The notes under the pieces: generated by a model | What the model was told of the DNA's origin: nothing | Seen by the model: the letters and a program-made list of their open reading frames with translations, nothing else | Databases searched by the model: none | Shown here: in pieces, positions 32,724-40,404 of the stretch | Layout: each line of letters opens with the position of its first letter | Position numbering within the stretch: position 1 is the first letter of the stretch | Source: Vulcanimicrobiota bacterium | GTDB lineage: Bacteria; Vulcanimicrobiota; Vulcanimicrobiia; Vulcanimicrobiales; Vulcanimicrobiaceae | Direction of reading: 5' to 3' | DNA: 46,346 nucleotides | Assembly (NCBI GenBank): GCA_027452165.1 | Contig: DAIDGX010000020.1 | Coordinates: forward strand, 1-46,346 | Made by a program: the position numbers and the translations under genes

Positions 32724-33302
32724 GCAGCGTCGTCGAGGTCCACCCGTTCAAGCAAGGGTTTGCCTATTTCCCTGTAACCCCTTGCTCTACGTGCCGGTCG
32801 AGCATTCGATGGGGAAGCCGGGCGCTTACAGCGCTTTGACTCGCGCGAAGGCTTTGCGAAGATACTCCCGCGGTAGCGCCAACGGGAATCGAATTCTCGA
32901 AGTGGGGTCCCGGCAGGTCCCGGCCGTTACCAAAAACCTCGATTTTCAGGGGATTCCGCACTTTTCACTCCCGGCCGATCCCGCGCGATTCCGGCCATTT
33001 CCGGCCAGTCTGTTAGACGATTGTTAGACGAGATCGTCCCTGGTCGCGCAGTTCTCTGCGTCCCTACGTACATCCGGGCCTTCGGTCTGGGCTATCCGCT
33101 CGAGGGTCTCGATCTAGTTCTGCAACAGCAAAGCTCTCTGGCGCCAAGCACAGCGAAGCGAGCGTAGCATAGGTGGCGGTAACCCATCACGCCGCGAGGA
33201 CAGGCTGAGTGTTTCGTTCGTTTTGGCAGTCGAGAACTGGCGAATGCGGCCAGGGGTCGGAGCCAAGAATTTCACAATTCGTCTACCGAGAGCGGCGATA
33301 GG
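32724..33302. other. Non-coding transition zone at the accessory-island edge
   Basis: 579 bp without a supportable gene. It contains short degenerate repeats of TTCCGGCCA (about 32989-33008), a tandem 11-bp repeat (33011-33032), and on the minus strand a tRNA T-loop-like ATTCGATTCCCG (about 32887-32905). There is also a short open minus-strand stretch of 29 codons (about 33035-33121, ETLERIAQTEGPDVRRDAEN) preceded by in-frame codons with one stop, suggestive of a decayed recombinase or other coding tail. The base composition changes across this stretch. Confidence 0.45.
33011..33032. repeat. Tandem 11-bp direct repeat
   Basis: TGTTAGACGAT followed directly by TGTTAGACGAG. Ten of eleven bases are identical. 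It sits just before the sequence turns into the defence-gene region, and may be a recombinase or regulator site. Confidence 0.6.
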
Positions 33303-35477
33303 TCACTCAGAGGCTTTCTCAGCAAATACTGCGATCGTTGCGTCACTCGGCACCACAACGACCGGCCACCAAAATGGAAGACCGCTCCAGCCCTTCTCTT
33401 TCTCGCCCCGCTGTTTCAGCAGCATCAGAGTTGGAACTTCCGAAGTACTCTTGGCCGCGTCAGTTTGCTGCTTCGTATCAGGAGAGTCGTTTAATCGACC
33501 ACCTTCGCGTTCGCGGCTGACGTTCCGCGCCTCGGACTGGCCTGCCAAAAGAATCCACACCTTGCCCCTGACAGCTTCATTTGGCGTCGCCGTCGACAGG
33601 TGCTGAAGTATGGCTACGAAGCTTTCGCGATCATCATCTCCCTCTTCATATTTGAAATTTCGCTGTGCGAGTCGGAGGAGCTCACATGCAATCGGCAAGT
33701 CGACGAGAGTTGGAGTATTATCGGTAATCCTTAGATTGGCGATTTTCTTATCGAGAGTTTCCAGATCTTTCCGGCCCGCAGTCGGCGATACGATCCGAAA
33801 CCCAGTGGGAACAATGCGATGCCCAGGGCGCACTGATTTTATGTCTGAAAAAAGAATCTTATTCGGGTTGCAAGCGATGATATTTCGTTTCGAGTCTTGC
33901 ATGATGAAATAGACGTCCGGAGAAGCGCCGTCAGCAGCCTCCAGCGCGTATCGAAGAGCAGCGTCAAATTCATGAATCGTCTTCATGAGTTTGTAAATTC
34001 GATCAGGCGCATAGAGGCGCGTTACTGGGAGATCGGCAAGATCGCGAGCGCCGTACATGCGGGAATGCTGCAAGACGGTATCTTGCTGGGCTTTTTGCGG
34101 ATTTCGGCCATAATAAAATCCGATGAGATTACTAATCGTAATGCCGCGATCGAGGATCTGTCCCCCGATAAATATATTGAAGGGGTTTTGCAATTCCAAC
34201 TGACCATTTTCATCGAGAATCGACTCGATCTCGGCGTCCGAATTTACCACTGTCACCATAAGGTGTTCGTTTATGAGAGCGAGCTTCACCGCAGCACAAA
34301 CCTCGTCCAGGCCAGGATAAGCGGCCCGAGATAGCTTTATCGATCGCTCCAGGTCTAAATACGAAACCGCGATCAACTCGTCAAGCTGCTTCGCGTCGCT
34401 TTTTGCCAGGCCGGTCAGCTGATTTCTGATCTCGATGACAACGCGTTCCTGCCAATTGTGCGAGGCTCGTGCTTGCTCTGTGTGAAATAGAAACGCATAT
34501 TTTCTCGGAATAGAGTCCTTGGTGCTGTCTTGAAGTCTACGGATGCAACCTCCAACAATGAGGTTCATGATGGCTAACGTTACGACGCGCGAATTCGGGG
34601 ACGTTAGTACGTCCGAGAGCTTTAGGCGGCGTCCGTCTTCCTTTTTTAACGCGTCGCGCTCGGAAACTGGAACGTCATGATAGAAATAGTACGCCGCCGA
34701 GGTTTCATCATCTGATTTTTCGAAATAGTAATCACCACCAACATATGCGTCGTGTGACTTCAAAATTTCCGTGAACGCCGGCCGACGCGGACGAAAGAGC
34801 AGCTCGCCAGCCCGGTAAACGTCCTCTTCCGGCTGCAGATACAATGAATAGGGAGTCGCAGTAACCTGTAGGTATGCCGCCTTAGCAAGCCCCGAGCGGA
34901 AGGCGTCAATCTTCTTCGAGATTTTGCCAACTTCTTTTCCGCCACCGGGTATGCGACGAAAGCTAACAGAGGCCAAATCTGCTTCGTCGTCTACAAGCAG
35001 CCACTTCCGATCCGAAAGCATGGTATACGTCTCGGAAAATGCAAGTTGAAGGCGTTTAAGGTTGTCATCTTCCTTCTTTACTACAAAGATCAGTTTCTGA
35101 TCCAGCACGTAGCTTGTGAGATTTGCTCGGAGCTCCATTATATCGAAGAATTGGACGATGTCCCGATGCTTGAGGTCGCCATAGTCATTCGCCATTCTGC
35201 GCATCGTCTGGCGCACAAGCGACTTTGTCCCTTTGGTAAAGATAATTGCACCGTCGAAGCCGTGATCAAATGCCTCCGCGATGATGCCAAGGAAAGCCCG
35301 CGTCTTTCCCGATTGAATACGCCCGAACAACACACCCGGCCGATCCGTAGTCGTGTCACGCTCGACGAGCTGGGCCGCAGTTCGGCGAACAACATGCTGT
35401 AATTCGTCTGAGTCGCCACCGCGTGCGAGGGAAACGCGCTCGTAAAGCCCGGCGTGGGGAGCTGCTGCGGTATCCAT
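33303..35477 (-). CDS. Z1-domain ATPase (superfamily II-like, defence-associated)
   Basis: A 724-aa protein matching the Z1 family. Walker A is GRIQSGKT (residues 52-59), the DEAD-like Walker B is LLVDDEAD (161-167), motif III is TATPY (206-210), and helicase-like C-terminal motifs follow (GGQILDRGITISNL and QHSRMYGARD). Z1 proteins are known from restriction-like loci with MORC/GHKL ATPases, PD-(D/E)XK nucleases, Vsr and 5mC methyltransferases. Here the neighbours upstream on the same strand are Vsr and a 5mC methyltransferase, but no GHKL ATPase or separate nuclease gene is present. The ATG start has no clear ribosome site. A 170-bp leader with competing inverted repeats separates it from Vsr. 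Confidence 0.85.
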   Translation of the reverse strand: MDTAAAPHAGLYERVSLARGGDSDELQHVVRRTAAQLVERDTTTDRPGVLFGRIQSGKTRAFLGIIAEAFDHGFDGAIIFTKGTKSLVRQTMRRMANDYGDLKHRDIVQFFDIMELRANLTSYVLDQKLIFVVKKEDDNLKRLQLAFSETYTMLSDRKWLLVDDEADLASVSFRRIPGGGKEVGKISKKIDAFRSGLAKAAYLQVTATPYSLYLQPEEDVYRAGELLFRPRRPAFTEILKSHDAYVGGDYYFEKSDDETSAAYYFYHDVPVSERDALKKEDGRRLKLSDVLTSPNSRVVTLAIMNLIVGGCIRRLQDSTKDSIPRKYAFLFHTEQARASHNWQERVVIEIRNQLTGLAKSDAKQLDELIAVSYLDLERSIKLSRAAYPGLDEVCAAVKLALINEHLMVTVVNSDAEIESILDENGQLELQNPFNIFIGGQILDRGITISNLIGFYYGRNPQKAQQDTVLQHSRMYGARDLADLPVTRLYAPDRIYKLMKTIHEFDAALRYALEAADGASPDVYFIMQDSKRNIIACNPNKILFSDIKSVRPGHRIVPTGFRIVSPTAGRKDLETLDKKIANLRITDNTPTLVDLPIACELLRLAQRNFKYEEGDDDRESFVAILQHLSTATPNEAVRGKVWILLAGQSEARNVSREREGGRLNDSPDTKQQTDAAKSTSEVPTLMLLKQRGEKEKGWSGLPFWWPVVVVPSDATIAVFAEKASE

Positions 35478-35500
35478 GGTGTTGTCTGATTGCGTCGAGG

Positions 35501-35553
35501 CGATTCATTCCTGCCGACGCGACGGAGATGCGCTAAAGAATGAATCGCGTCGG
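35501..35553. promoter_or_regulatory. Overlapping inverted repeats in the leader of the Z1 gene
   Basis: Arms CGATTCATTC (35501-35510) and GAATGAATCG (35538-35547) are a perfect 10-bp inverted repeat. Arms CCGACGCGA (35514-35522) and TCGCGTCGG (35545-35553) are a perfect 9-bp inverted repeat that shares three bases with the first. The two stems are interleaved, so in RNA they would compete or form a pseudoknot-like fold. The element lies 24 bp upstream of the Z1 ATG, inside the vsr-Z1 gap. Confidence 0.6.
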
Positions 35554-35647
35554 CGCTCCGGTTGGGTCCAACGGACTACGTGCTCTCGCGAAGCGCTGAT
35601 CCCCGTGACCAGCGGGCAACATTTCGATCAGAGGTCGAGGTTAGTCC

Positions 35648-36103
35648 TCACGCATCGTTGAGGCTACGGTTAGCATAAAGAGGCTTGGGTGCCACGCTTG
35701 TAACGGCACGGAACAAGGCCTCTAGGCGATTCTTGTTGGCGACCTCGCACTCCCATATGGAGAAAACCGTCCAGCCGAGTTGTTCGAGTTGAGCCCTGTT
35801 CCTGGCATCACGCTCTTTATTTGCGGCTACCTTAGCGGACCAATATCCTTGGTTAGATTTAACTTCGCGCGTTCCATCGACACACATCGTGCAGCCGTGC
35901 CAAAAGCAGCCGTGGACGAAAACGCAAGCGCGTCGCTTAACAAAAACCAGATCGGGTTTTCCAGGGAGAGTTGTAAGATGGAGTCGATATCGCAGCCCTT
36001 TCTGATGCAAGTAACGGCGCACCGAAATCTCCGGCTCCGTGTCCGCTGCGCGAATACGCGACATGTTCCAACTGCGCCTAGATGCCGTGGGTTTATCAGC
36101 CAT
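35648..36103 (-). CDS. vsr: Vsr-type DNA mismatch endonuclease
   Basis: A 151-aa very-short-patch-repair nickase, which cuts next to T:G mismatches left by 5mC deamination. The family signatures are all present: RSWNMSRIRAADTEPE at the N-terminus, the catalytic Asp in LPGKPDLVF, FVHGCFWHGC with the active-site histidines, KERDARN, and LGWTVFSIWEC. Relative to E. coli Vsr, one zinc-site His is replaced by Cys (FWHGCTMC), which could give an all-cysteine site. It lies 40 nt downstream of the 5mC methyltransferase, the classical Dcm/Vsr pairing. Here it is part of a defence unit and may act as repair factor or as the nuclease. Confidence 0.93.
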   Translation of the reverse strand: MADKPTASRRSWNMSRIRAADTEPEISVRRYLHQKGLRYRLHLTTLPGKPDLVFVKRRACVFVHGCFWHGCTMCVDGTREVKSNQGYWSAKVAANKERDARNRAQLEQLGWTVFSIWECEVANKNRLEALFRAVTSVAPKPLYANRSLNDA

Positions 36104-36143
36104 TGGAATACAGAGTCTGCTATTCTCTGCCCGAATCAGTCCG

Positions 36144-37175
36144 TTATGAGCCCACCTTCAAGGCTAGGCTCGCTGGTGCTTTCGTTTGCGCAAGCTGCCG
36201 CCTTAGGGACTCAGCTACTACCCGTGCGAGTGGCGGAGGTACGGCTTCGCTTATCTGAGTTATTTGCGATGAGAGTGTACCTTGCAGCGCGTAGCTATCG
36301 GGAAAGCCCTGCAGGCGCATAGCCTCAAAGACGCTAAGCCGCCGATGGCAATCTGGATGAATGTGGACCTCTCTGTTACCGTATGATACCGTGAGGCTCG
36401 GCTTCTCCCAGCTAAGCACCTTAAAACTTCTATTGCTTGATCTGCCAGAAACAAGCGCGCCTTTTCTTGCGAACTTCTGCGATTTCGGTGTCATACACCA
36501 GTGATTCGGATGAAACGGGATGACGTCGCCGGGCGAGTAATCGCTGAAGTACGTCGGTTCTGGAAGACCTCCGATAGCGAAGCGAACAGACAGCGCCTTC
36601 GCGTTCCTCCTCGGGTTCGGCGGCCGCCATGACAGGTTAGGGTACAATAGTCTGTTTATGCCCACGATAAATAGGCGTTGCCGGGTTTGCGGAACACCAA
36701 AGTCCTTCGCATCGAGGACGCAACAGGTGATATTGAACCCGGCGCGCGTTAGGGCTGCCTTCAAAAGCGCAAAACGGTGCGAGTATTTCTTGCTCAGGAG
36801 CCCAGGGACGTTTTCAAAGACGAAAAACGCGACTCGATTTGAACGATTCAAGTCTGCGATCAAGCGAGCATACCGAAACGGTAAACGGTGTCTTGGATCC
36901 TTTCCATACTGCGAAGAATTAGCGATCGAGAAGCTTTGGCACGGGGGGCCTCCTATAATTCCGAAGGGCGTGCCCATCGCGTTCTCAACATCAGCGGCCT
37001 TCAGGTTTCGAATGTCAGATATCCGCGCAACCGAGGATGCGAGGTTGCAGTTATAGCTCGCCACGGCATCTGGCCGAATATCGAATGCCGCGCCGATGTC
37101 GAAGCCGGCCTGTTCGAACCCGAGGTCCATTCCTCCAGCGCCGCAAAACAGGCTGAGCAGCCTTGTCAAGATCAA
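36144..37175 (-). CDS. DNA (cytosine-5)-methyltransferase
   Basis: A 343-aa C5-cytosine methyltransferase. Motif I is LLSLFCGAGGMDLGF, motif IV GGPPCQSFS with the catalytic Cys, motif VI FENVPG, motif VIII QTRQRLF, and motif X ISEAVPPPLA (usually GNAVPP). The target recognition region between motifs VIII and IX is about 90-100 residues and does not reveal the sequence recognised. The TTG start at 37175 has GGAGAG upstream; a second TTG two codons on is possible. In Druantia type II a cytosine methylase (DruM) accompanies DruF, DruG and DruE, and this one is divergent from such a set. Confidence 0.93.
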   Translation of the reverse strand: MILTRLLSLFCGAGGMDLGFEQAGFDIGAAFDIRPDAVASYNCNLASSVARISDIRNLKAADVENAMGTPFGIIGGPPCQSFSIANSSQYGKDPRHRLPFRYARLIADLNRSNRVAFFVFENVPGLLSKKYSHRFALLKAALTRAGFNITCCVLDAKDFGVPQTRQRLFIVGINRLLYPNLSWRPPNPRRNAKALSVRFAIGGLPEPTYFSDYSPGDVIPFHPNHWCMTPKSQKFARKGALVSGRSSNRSFKVLSWEKPSLTVSYGNREVHIHPDCHRRLSVFEAMRLQGFPDSYALQGTLSSQITQISEAVPPPLARVVAESLRRQLAQTKAPASLALKVGS

Positions 37176-37200
37176 CTCTCTCCGCCACGTAATAGGTCGT

Positions 37201-37231
37201 TACCGCCTGCGTTTCCGCGAAGACGGCGGTA
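37201..37231. promoter_or_regulatory. Hairpin in the shared divergent promoter region of the defence island
   Basis: TACCGCC (37201-37207) pairs with GGCGGTA (37225-37231), with four more inner pairs possible across a small bulge. The 180-bp region between the methyltransferase start (37175) and the 689-aa gene start (37356) must hold promoters for both directions. A second hairpin GGGCC-CAAA-GGCCC lies at about 37308-37321. It may be an operator or an RNA leader; the regulator is unknown. Confidence 0.4.
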
Positions 37232-37355
37232 GCTCCGGCCTGCGCTCGGATTAACGCGCCGATTTCTGACGCCCAATGGAGCCTCTTGCCGGCGCGGCCT
37301 AACGAATGGGCCCAAAGGCCCGGCGGGGCGCAAGGGGCGGTAGCCGAACAGAAGA

Positions 37356-39425
37356 ATGGTGCCGCCGGACGGACCGCCTGAATCCTATCTTCAGTGGAAT
37401 GATGCAATCGGATCGAAGATTTTTCGGCCCGAAATGGCAGGGCGCGCCACCTTCCTCTACGTGGACGAACGCCTAATTGAATCGATTGGTGGCTCCGGAT
37501 GCATTCCCACGTTTGTCCAGGCAACACTAGAGGGACCACCGTGGGCAAAACCCGGCGCAGGGCTATGTCAGAAAGCTCTTCAAACGCTGGCTGGCTGGCG
37601 GGGTCGGGGTCTTGCACTTCCTCCCTACCTGGCATTCCTGGCGCTATTCGTGTTGGCTGTTGGAGTGGCCGGTGACTTCCCTGCACACGCTTACTATAAG
37701 AGGCTCTGGAAACTTCTTGGTCGCGAAGACGCGGAAGGCACCCCGCCATCCTTCGATCGGATGCTGACTTTATGGGACGACCTTGAAGTCTGGTCCAACC
37801 GCGATAGAGGTGGTGACCTGGGAGTCTTTAGCGTGAGATTCGCCGGCAATTGGATTCACGTAGGGTTGCCGAAGGCACAGGCCATTCTCACCGAGCATGA
37901 ACGGCGAGATCTAACAAAAATCTTTGTAGCAGCTACGCTCGACCCGACTGATACGCCGAACGATCTGGAGCTCGCTGCATCAATTCGACGACACGGGGCT
38001 GGCATTCTACGTCATTCGACTCTTGAGCTACTCAAAGACCCCGACGCCGATCCCGACTTTTATTCAATTCTTCTGGATATCATTAACACTGAACTTGAGG
38101 AGTGGGACGGTGAGTGGTTCGATGCGGGTGATGAAAAGACCCAATCGGTCGCTCGCCTTTGCATGCGTGTTGACAATGTCTCAAAGCGCGCGATCGTTCG
38201 CCTGCGTGTAGCATCGAGCGCGGACTTCCCGCAGGATGGTCTGACGCTGACAGACGACGATGATAATCACACGGGAACCACTTATGAATGCGAGGAGCAT
38301 CTGCCCGGTTGGTCATCGCCACTTCGATCTCGCGAATCCGAGGAACTTAACGGCGCAGCTCTAGATTGGCGCCGCACACGAGGCTTTGTAGATTTGCGAA
38401 CTCACTGGCGTGTTCGTTTCCCTGCGCGCAGAGTAAGAATTTTTGTAAGTGGCCTTCCTTTACAGCTCCCTGGCCTCGTTGAAGTCTGGCGACTTCCTCG
38501 CGATGTACCGTTTACGGTCGCGGCACATGATGATGTGGTTCCGCATCTACGCGCCTGGAACGATAGCGGCGAAGTAGCGTTGGCCGAGGTTCCAATCATT
38601 GAAGGGTTGCCTAGCCGCTGGAGGTTGTATGCGTCCCCCGGAGCCGCGAGCGATCTTCACATACGCGATCACGTCCCCGAGCTTGCGCTCCCATCTGCTG
38701 CGCGCATTAAGCTAGTTGGCGGCATCAAGAGTTCCGAGGGGAATTCGTATTTCGATTTTGCGCGTCCGATGGTGAATGTGGTTGGCGCCGGATCGAACGA
38801 CCAGGTTTGGATCGGGTCCGCCAAGCTTGAGCGCGGCATTGATACCGATACACTACTCCTACCAAAGCGTCTCCCGCTAGGTGAGCCGATAACGGCTGAA
38901 GTGCGTTCCGAAGCGAGTGTTAGACGCCGCTTAACTTTTTTTCTCGAAGATGACCCCGATTGGCGCCAGGCGCAGCCGAGTTGCTTTATGAATGGACTCG
39001 GAACCCAACTATTAACAAGCATCGCTGAGCCTGACGCCGGTGAAGGCCCGTGGATTGCCGGCGCGTTATTGACAGGCGCAGTTTGCGCGGATACGTTTCC
39101 TGTCTTCCCGCAGATCCCCGAACATGGTCACTATTTTATCGTGGGTCGCCGGGTAGGTGAGGTAGTGGCAAATCCGCATTTGCCGATTGACCTCGACTGG
39201 CCCGCGATTTGGATTCTCGATGCGAAGGAAGGCATCGTGCATTTCTGCGGCCCTGGGATATCCGCGTCTGAACCGGTCGCCGAAGCAACCGGTGATCGAC
39301 AGGCCGTTAGGCTGTGGCGAGAGGTAGTGTGGAACCGGCGGAAACGCTTTGCTCCGCTGCAGAATCTGAAGTTGAGCGCGCTGTGGAAGCGCTACCTAAA
39401 GGTGGCCAGCGTTGCGCGCGGCTGA
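37356..39425 (+). CDS. Unrecognised defence protein, DruF-position (689 aa)
   Basis: A 689-aa soluble protein, moderately acidic, with no nucleotide-binding or nuclease motif that I recognise. The N-terminal 150 residues contain FLYVDERLIESIGGS, then a mainly hydrophobic helical segment (LAFLALFVLAVGVAGDF, near residue 90-105), which may be buried rather than membrane. The centre (about 255-560) is beta-rich with repeated strand patterns. The C-terminus is helical with basic patches (WNRRKRFAPLQNLKL, ALWKRYLK). By size and order before a 326-aa and a 1919-aa DUF1998 helicase, it occupies the place of DruF in Druantia type II. Assignment is by synteny only. Confidence 0.6.
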   Translation: MVPPDGPPESYLQWNDAIGSKIFRPEMAGRATFLYVDERLIESIGGSGCIPTFVQATLEGPPWAKPGAGLCQKALQTLAGWRGRGLALPPYLAFLALFVLAVGVAGDFPAHAYYKRLWKLLGREDAEGTPPSFDRMLTLWDDLEVWSNRDRGGDLGVFSVRFAGNWIHVGLPKAQAILTEHERRDLTKIFVAATLDPTDTPNDLELAASIRRHGAGILRHSTLELLKDPDADPDFYSILLDIINTELEEWDGEWFDAGDEKTQSVARLCMRVDNVSKRAIVRLRVASSADFPQDGLTLTDDDDNHTGTTYECEEHLPGWSSPLRSRESEELNGAALDWRRTRGFVDLRTHWRVRFPARRVRIFVSGLPLQLPGLVEVWRLPRDVPFTVAAHDDVVPHLRAWNDSGEVALAEVPIIEGLPSRWRLYASPGAASDLHIRDHVPELALPSAARIKLVGGIKSSEGNSYFDFARPMVNVVGAGSNDQVWIGSAKLERGIDTDTLLLPKRLPLGEPITAEVRSEASVRRRLTFFLEDDPDWRQAQPSCFMNGLGTQLLTSIAEPDAGEGPWIAGALLTGAVCADTFPVFPQIPEHGHYFIVGRRVGEVVANPHLPIDLDWPAIWILDAKEGIVHFCGPGISASEPVAEATGDRQAVRLWREVVWNRRKRFAPLQNLKLSALWKRYLKVASVARG

Positions 39426-40392
39426 CGAGCTACTGGCAGTGCTGTCTGCGAGGCGCAAGCTCTCATGGCATGCCTGGCGGCGCGCCTTTGACGTGTTGCA
39501 TACGAACGCGGAAAAAGATGGTACAGCCATCGATGAGCCGATAACGTTCCTGCGCTACCGAACGCTTCGTATTTTTCAGGAATTGGCGCATTGCGATTTT
39601 AGCGAAGAACTTTCATCAAGGGTTTGCTATGCTGCGCCAAGTTTGGTTGTCTCGATTCCCACCGCTGGAATGCCTCGTGCACTGCTATGCGGTTCCCGGA
39701 ATACTCGCGCGGCTAGCATCCTGAGAGAAGCACGTATGCATTTCCGGGCTGATGCCTGGCCGATTGCGCAAAAACAACCATACTGTGGCGGCTACGCGCC
39801 ATCCGCGCTGCTTTTTGAGGCTACCGAAATAAGTGTGCTATCGCGGATTGCGGAGCGATGCGCTGTTCCGTTTATCCCACAGCCGCCAGCGTGGTCGCTG
39901 CTATCCTGTGCAAAAGGGTTAGAAGATTACGAAGCGGCCCTATCCTGGAAAAAAGATCAGGATCCGGCATGGCCCAGGAAAGATTTCTCCGAGACGTCGC
40001 TCGTGTATGGCCAAGTGCCAGGAAGCAGCGAGCAATTCAGGCTTAGTACCTACTCCGATCCACGAACGACCCGCACTATTTATCTTATGCGGCGCCCTGA
40101 AGGACTTGCGGCAGTCGATCGTCATTGGGGACGATGGCTCTACCTCGCCGACGTCGGCAGGAACGTTTTGCGCTATGATGGCAAGCGTCAACTTCTTGCC
40201 GTTCCTACAAGTGTTCCATTGCCCGCCACTCTTGCCCGCAGCCTAACGCTGCTTTCAGGCCTCGCTCCTTCCCGTGTAACGCAAGGCGACGCTGAACGCA
40301 ATCTCGATATTTACTGTAGCGTGCCTCGCAAATGTGCAGAAGTTCTAGCGGGAAAACTTCGGCAAGTATTGGTCGATTCTGAACTCGTGTGA
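39412..40392 (+). CDS. Unrecognised defence protein, DruG-position (326 aa)
   Basis: A 326-aa protein starting at TTG 39412 with AAAGGTGG 6 nt upstream, overlapping the previous stop by 14 nt. No catalytic motif is recognised. A helical N-terminus (LLAVLSARRKLSWHAWRRAF) leads into an alpha/beta body with YLMRRPEGLAAVDRHWGRWL, which ends in a helical tail. The context, between an approximately 690-aa unknown and a DUF1998 helicase, fits the DruG slot of Druantia type II. The next gene begins 12 nt downstream. Its pattern does not suggest a nuclease. Confidence 0.6.
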   Translation: MRAADELLAVLSARRKLSWHAWRRAFDVLHTNAEKDGTAIDEPITFLRYRTLRIFQELAHCDFSEELSSRVCYAAPSLVVSIPTAGMPRALLCGSRNTRAASILREARMHFRADAWPIAQKQPYCGGYAPSALLFEATEISVLSRIAERCAVPFIPQPPAWSLLSCAKGLEDYEAALSWKKDQDPAWPRKDFSETSLVYGQVPGSSEQFRLSTYSDPRTTRTIYLMRRPEGLAAVDRHWGRWLYLADVGRNVLRYDGKRQLLAVPTSVPLPATLARSLTLLSGLAPSRVTQGDAERNLDIYCSVPRKCAEVLAGKLRQVLVDSELV

Positions 40393-40404
40393 TGGAGGGT
40401 GGTC

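Noticed and set aside
32632-33027. Plus-strand ORF across the transition zone
   Set aside because: Its first part is antisense to the signal peptide of the secreted protein and the rest is repeat-bearing non-coding sequence with no domain.
33303-37175. Complete MORC/Z1 restriction-like system
   Set aside because: No GHKL/MORC ATPase and no PD-(D/E)XK restriction nuclease gene is present beside Z1.
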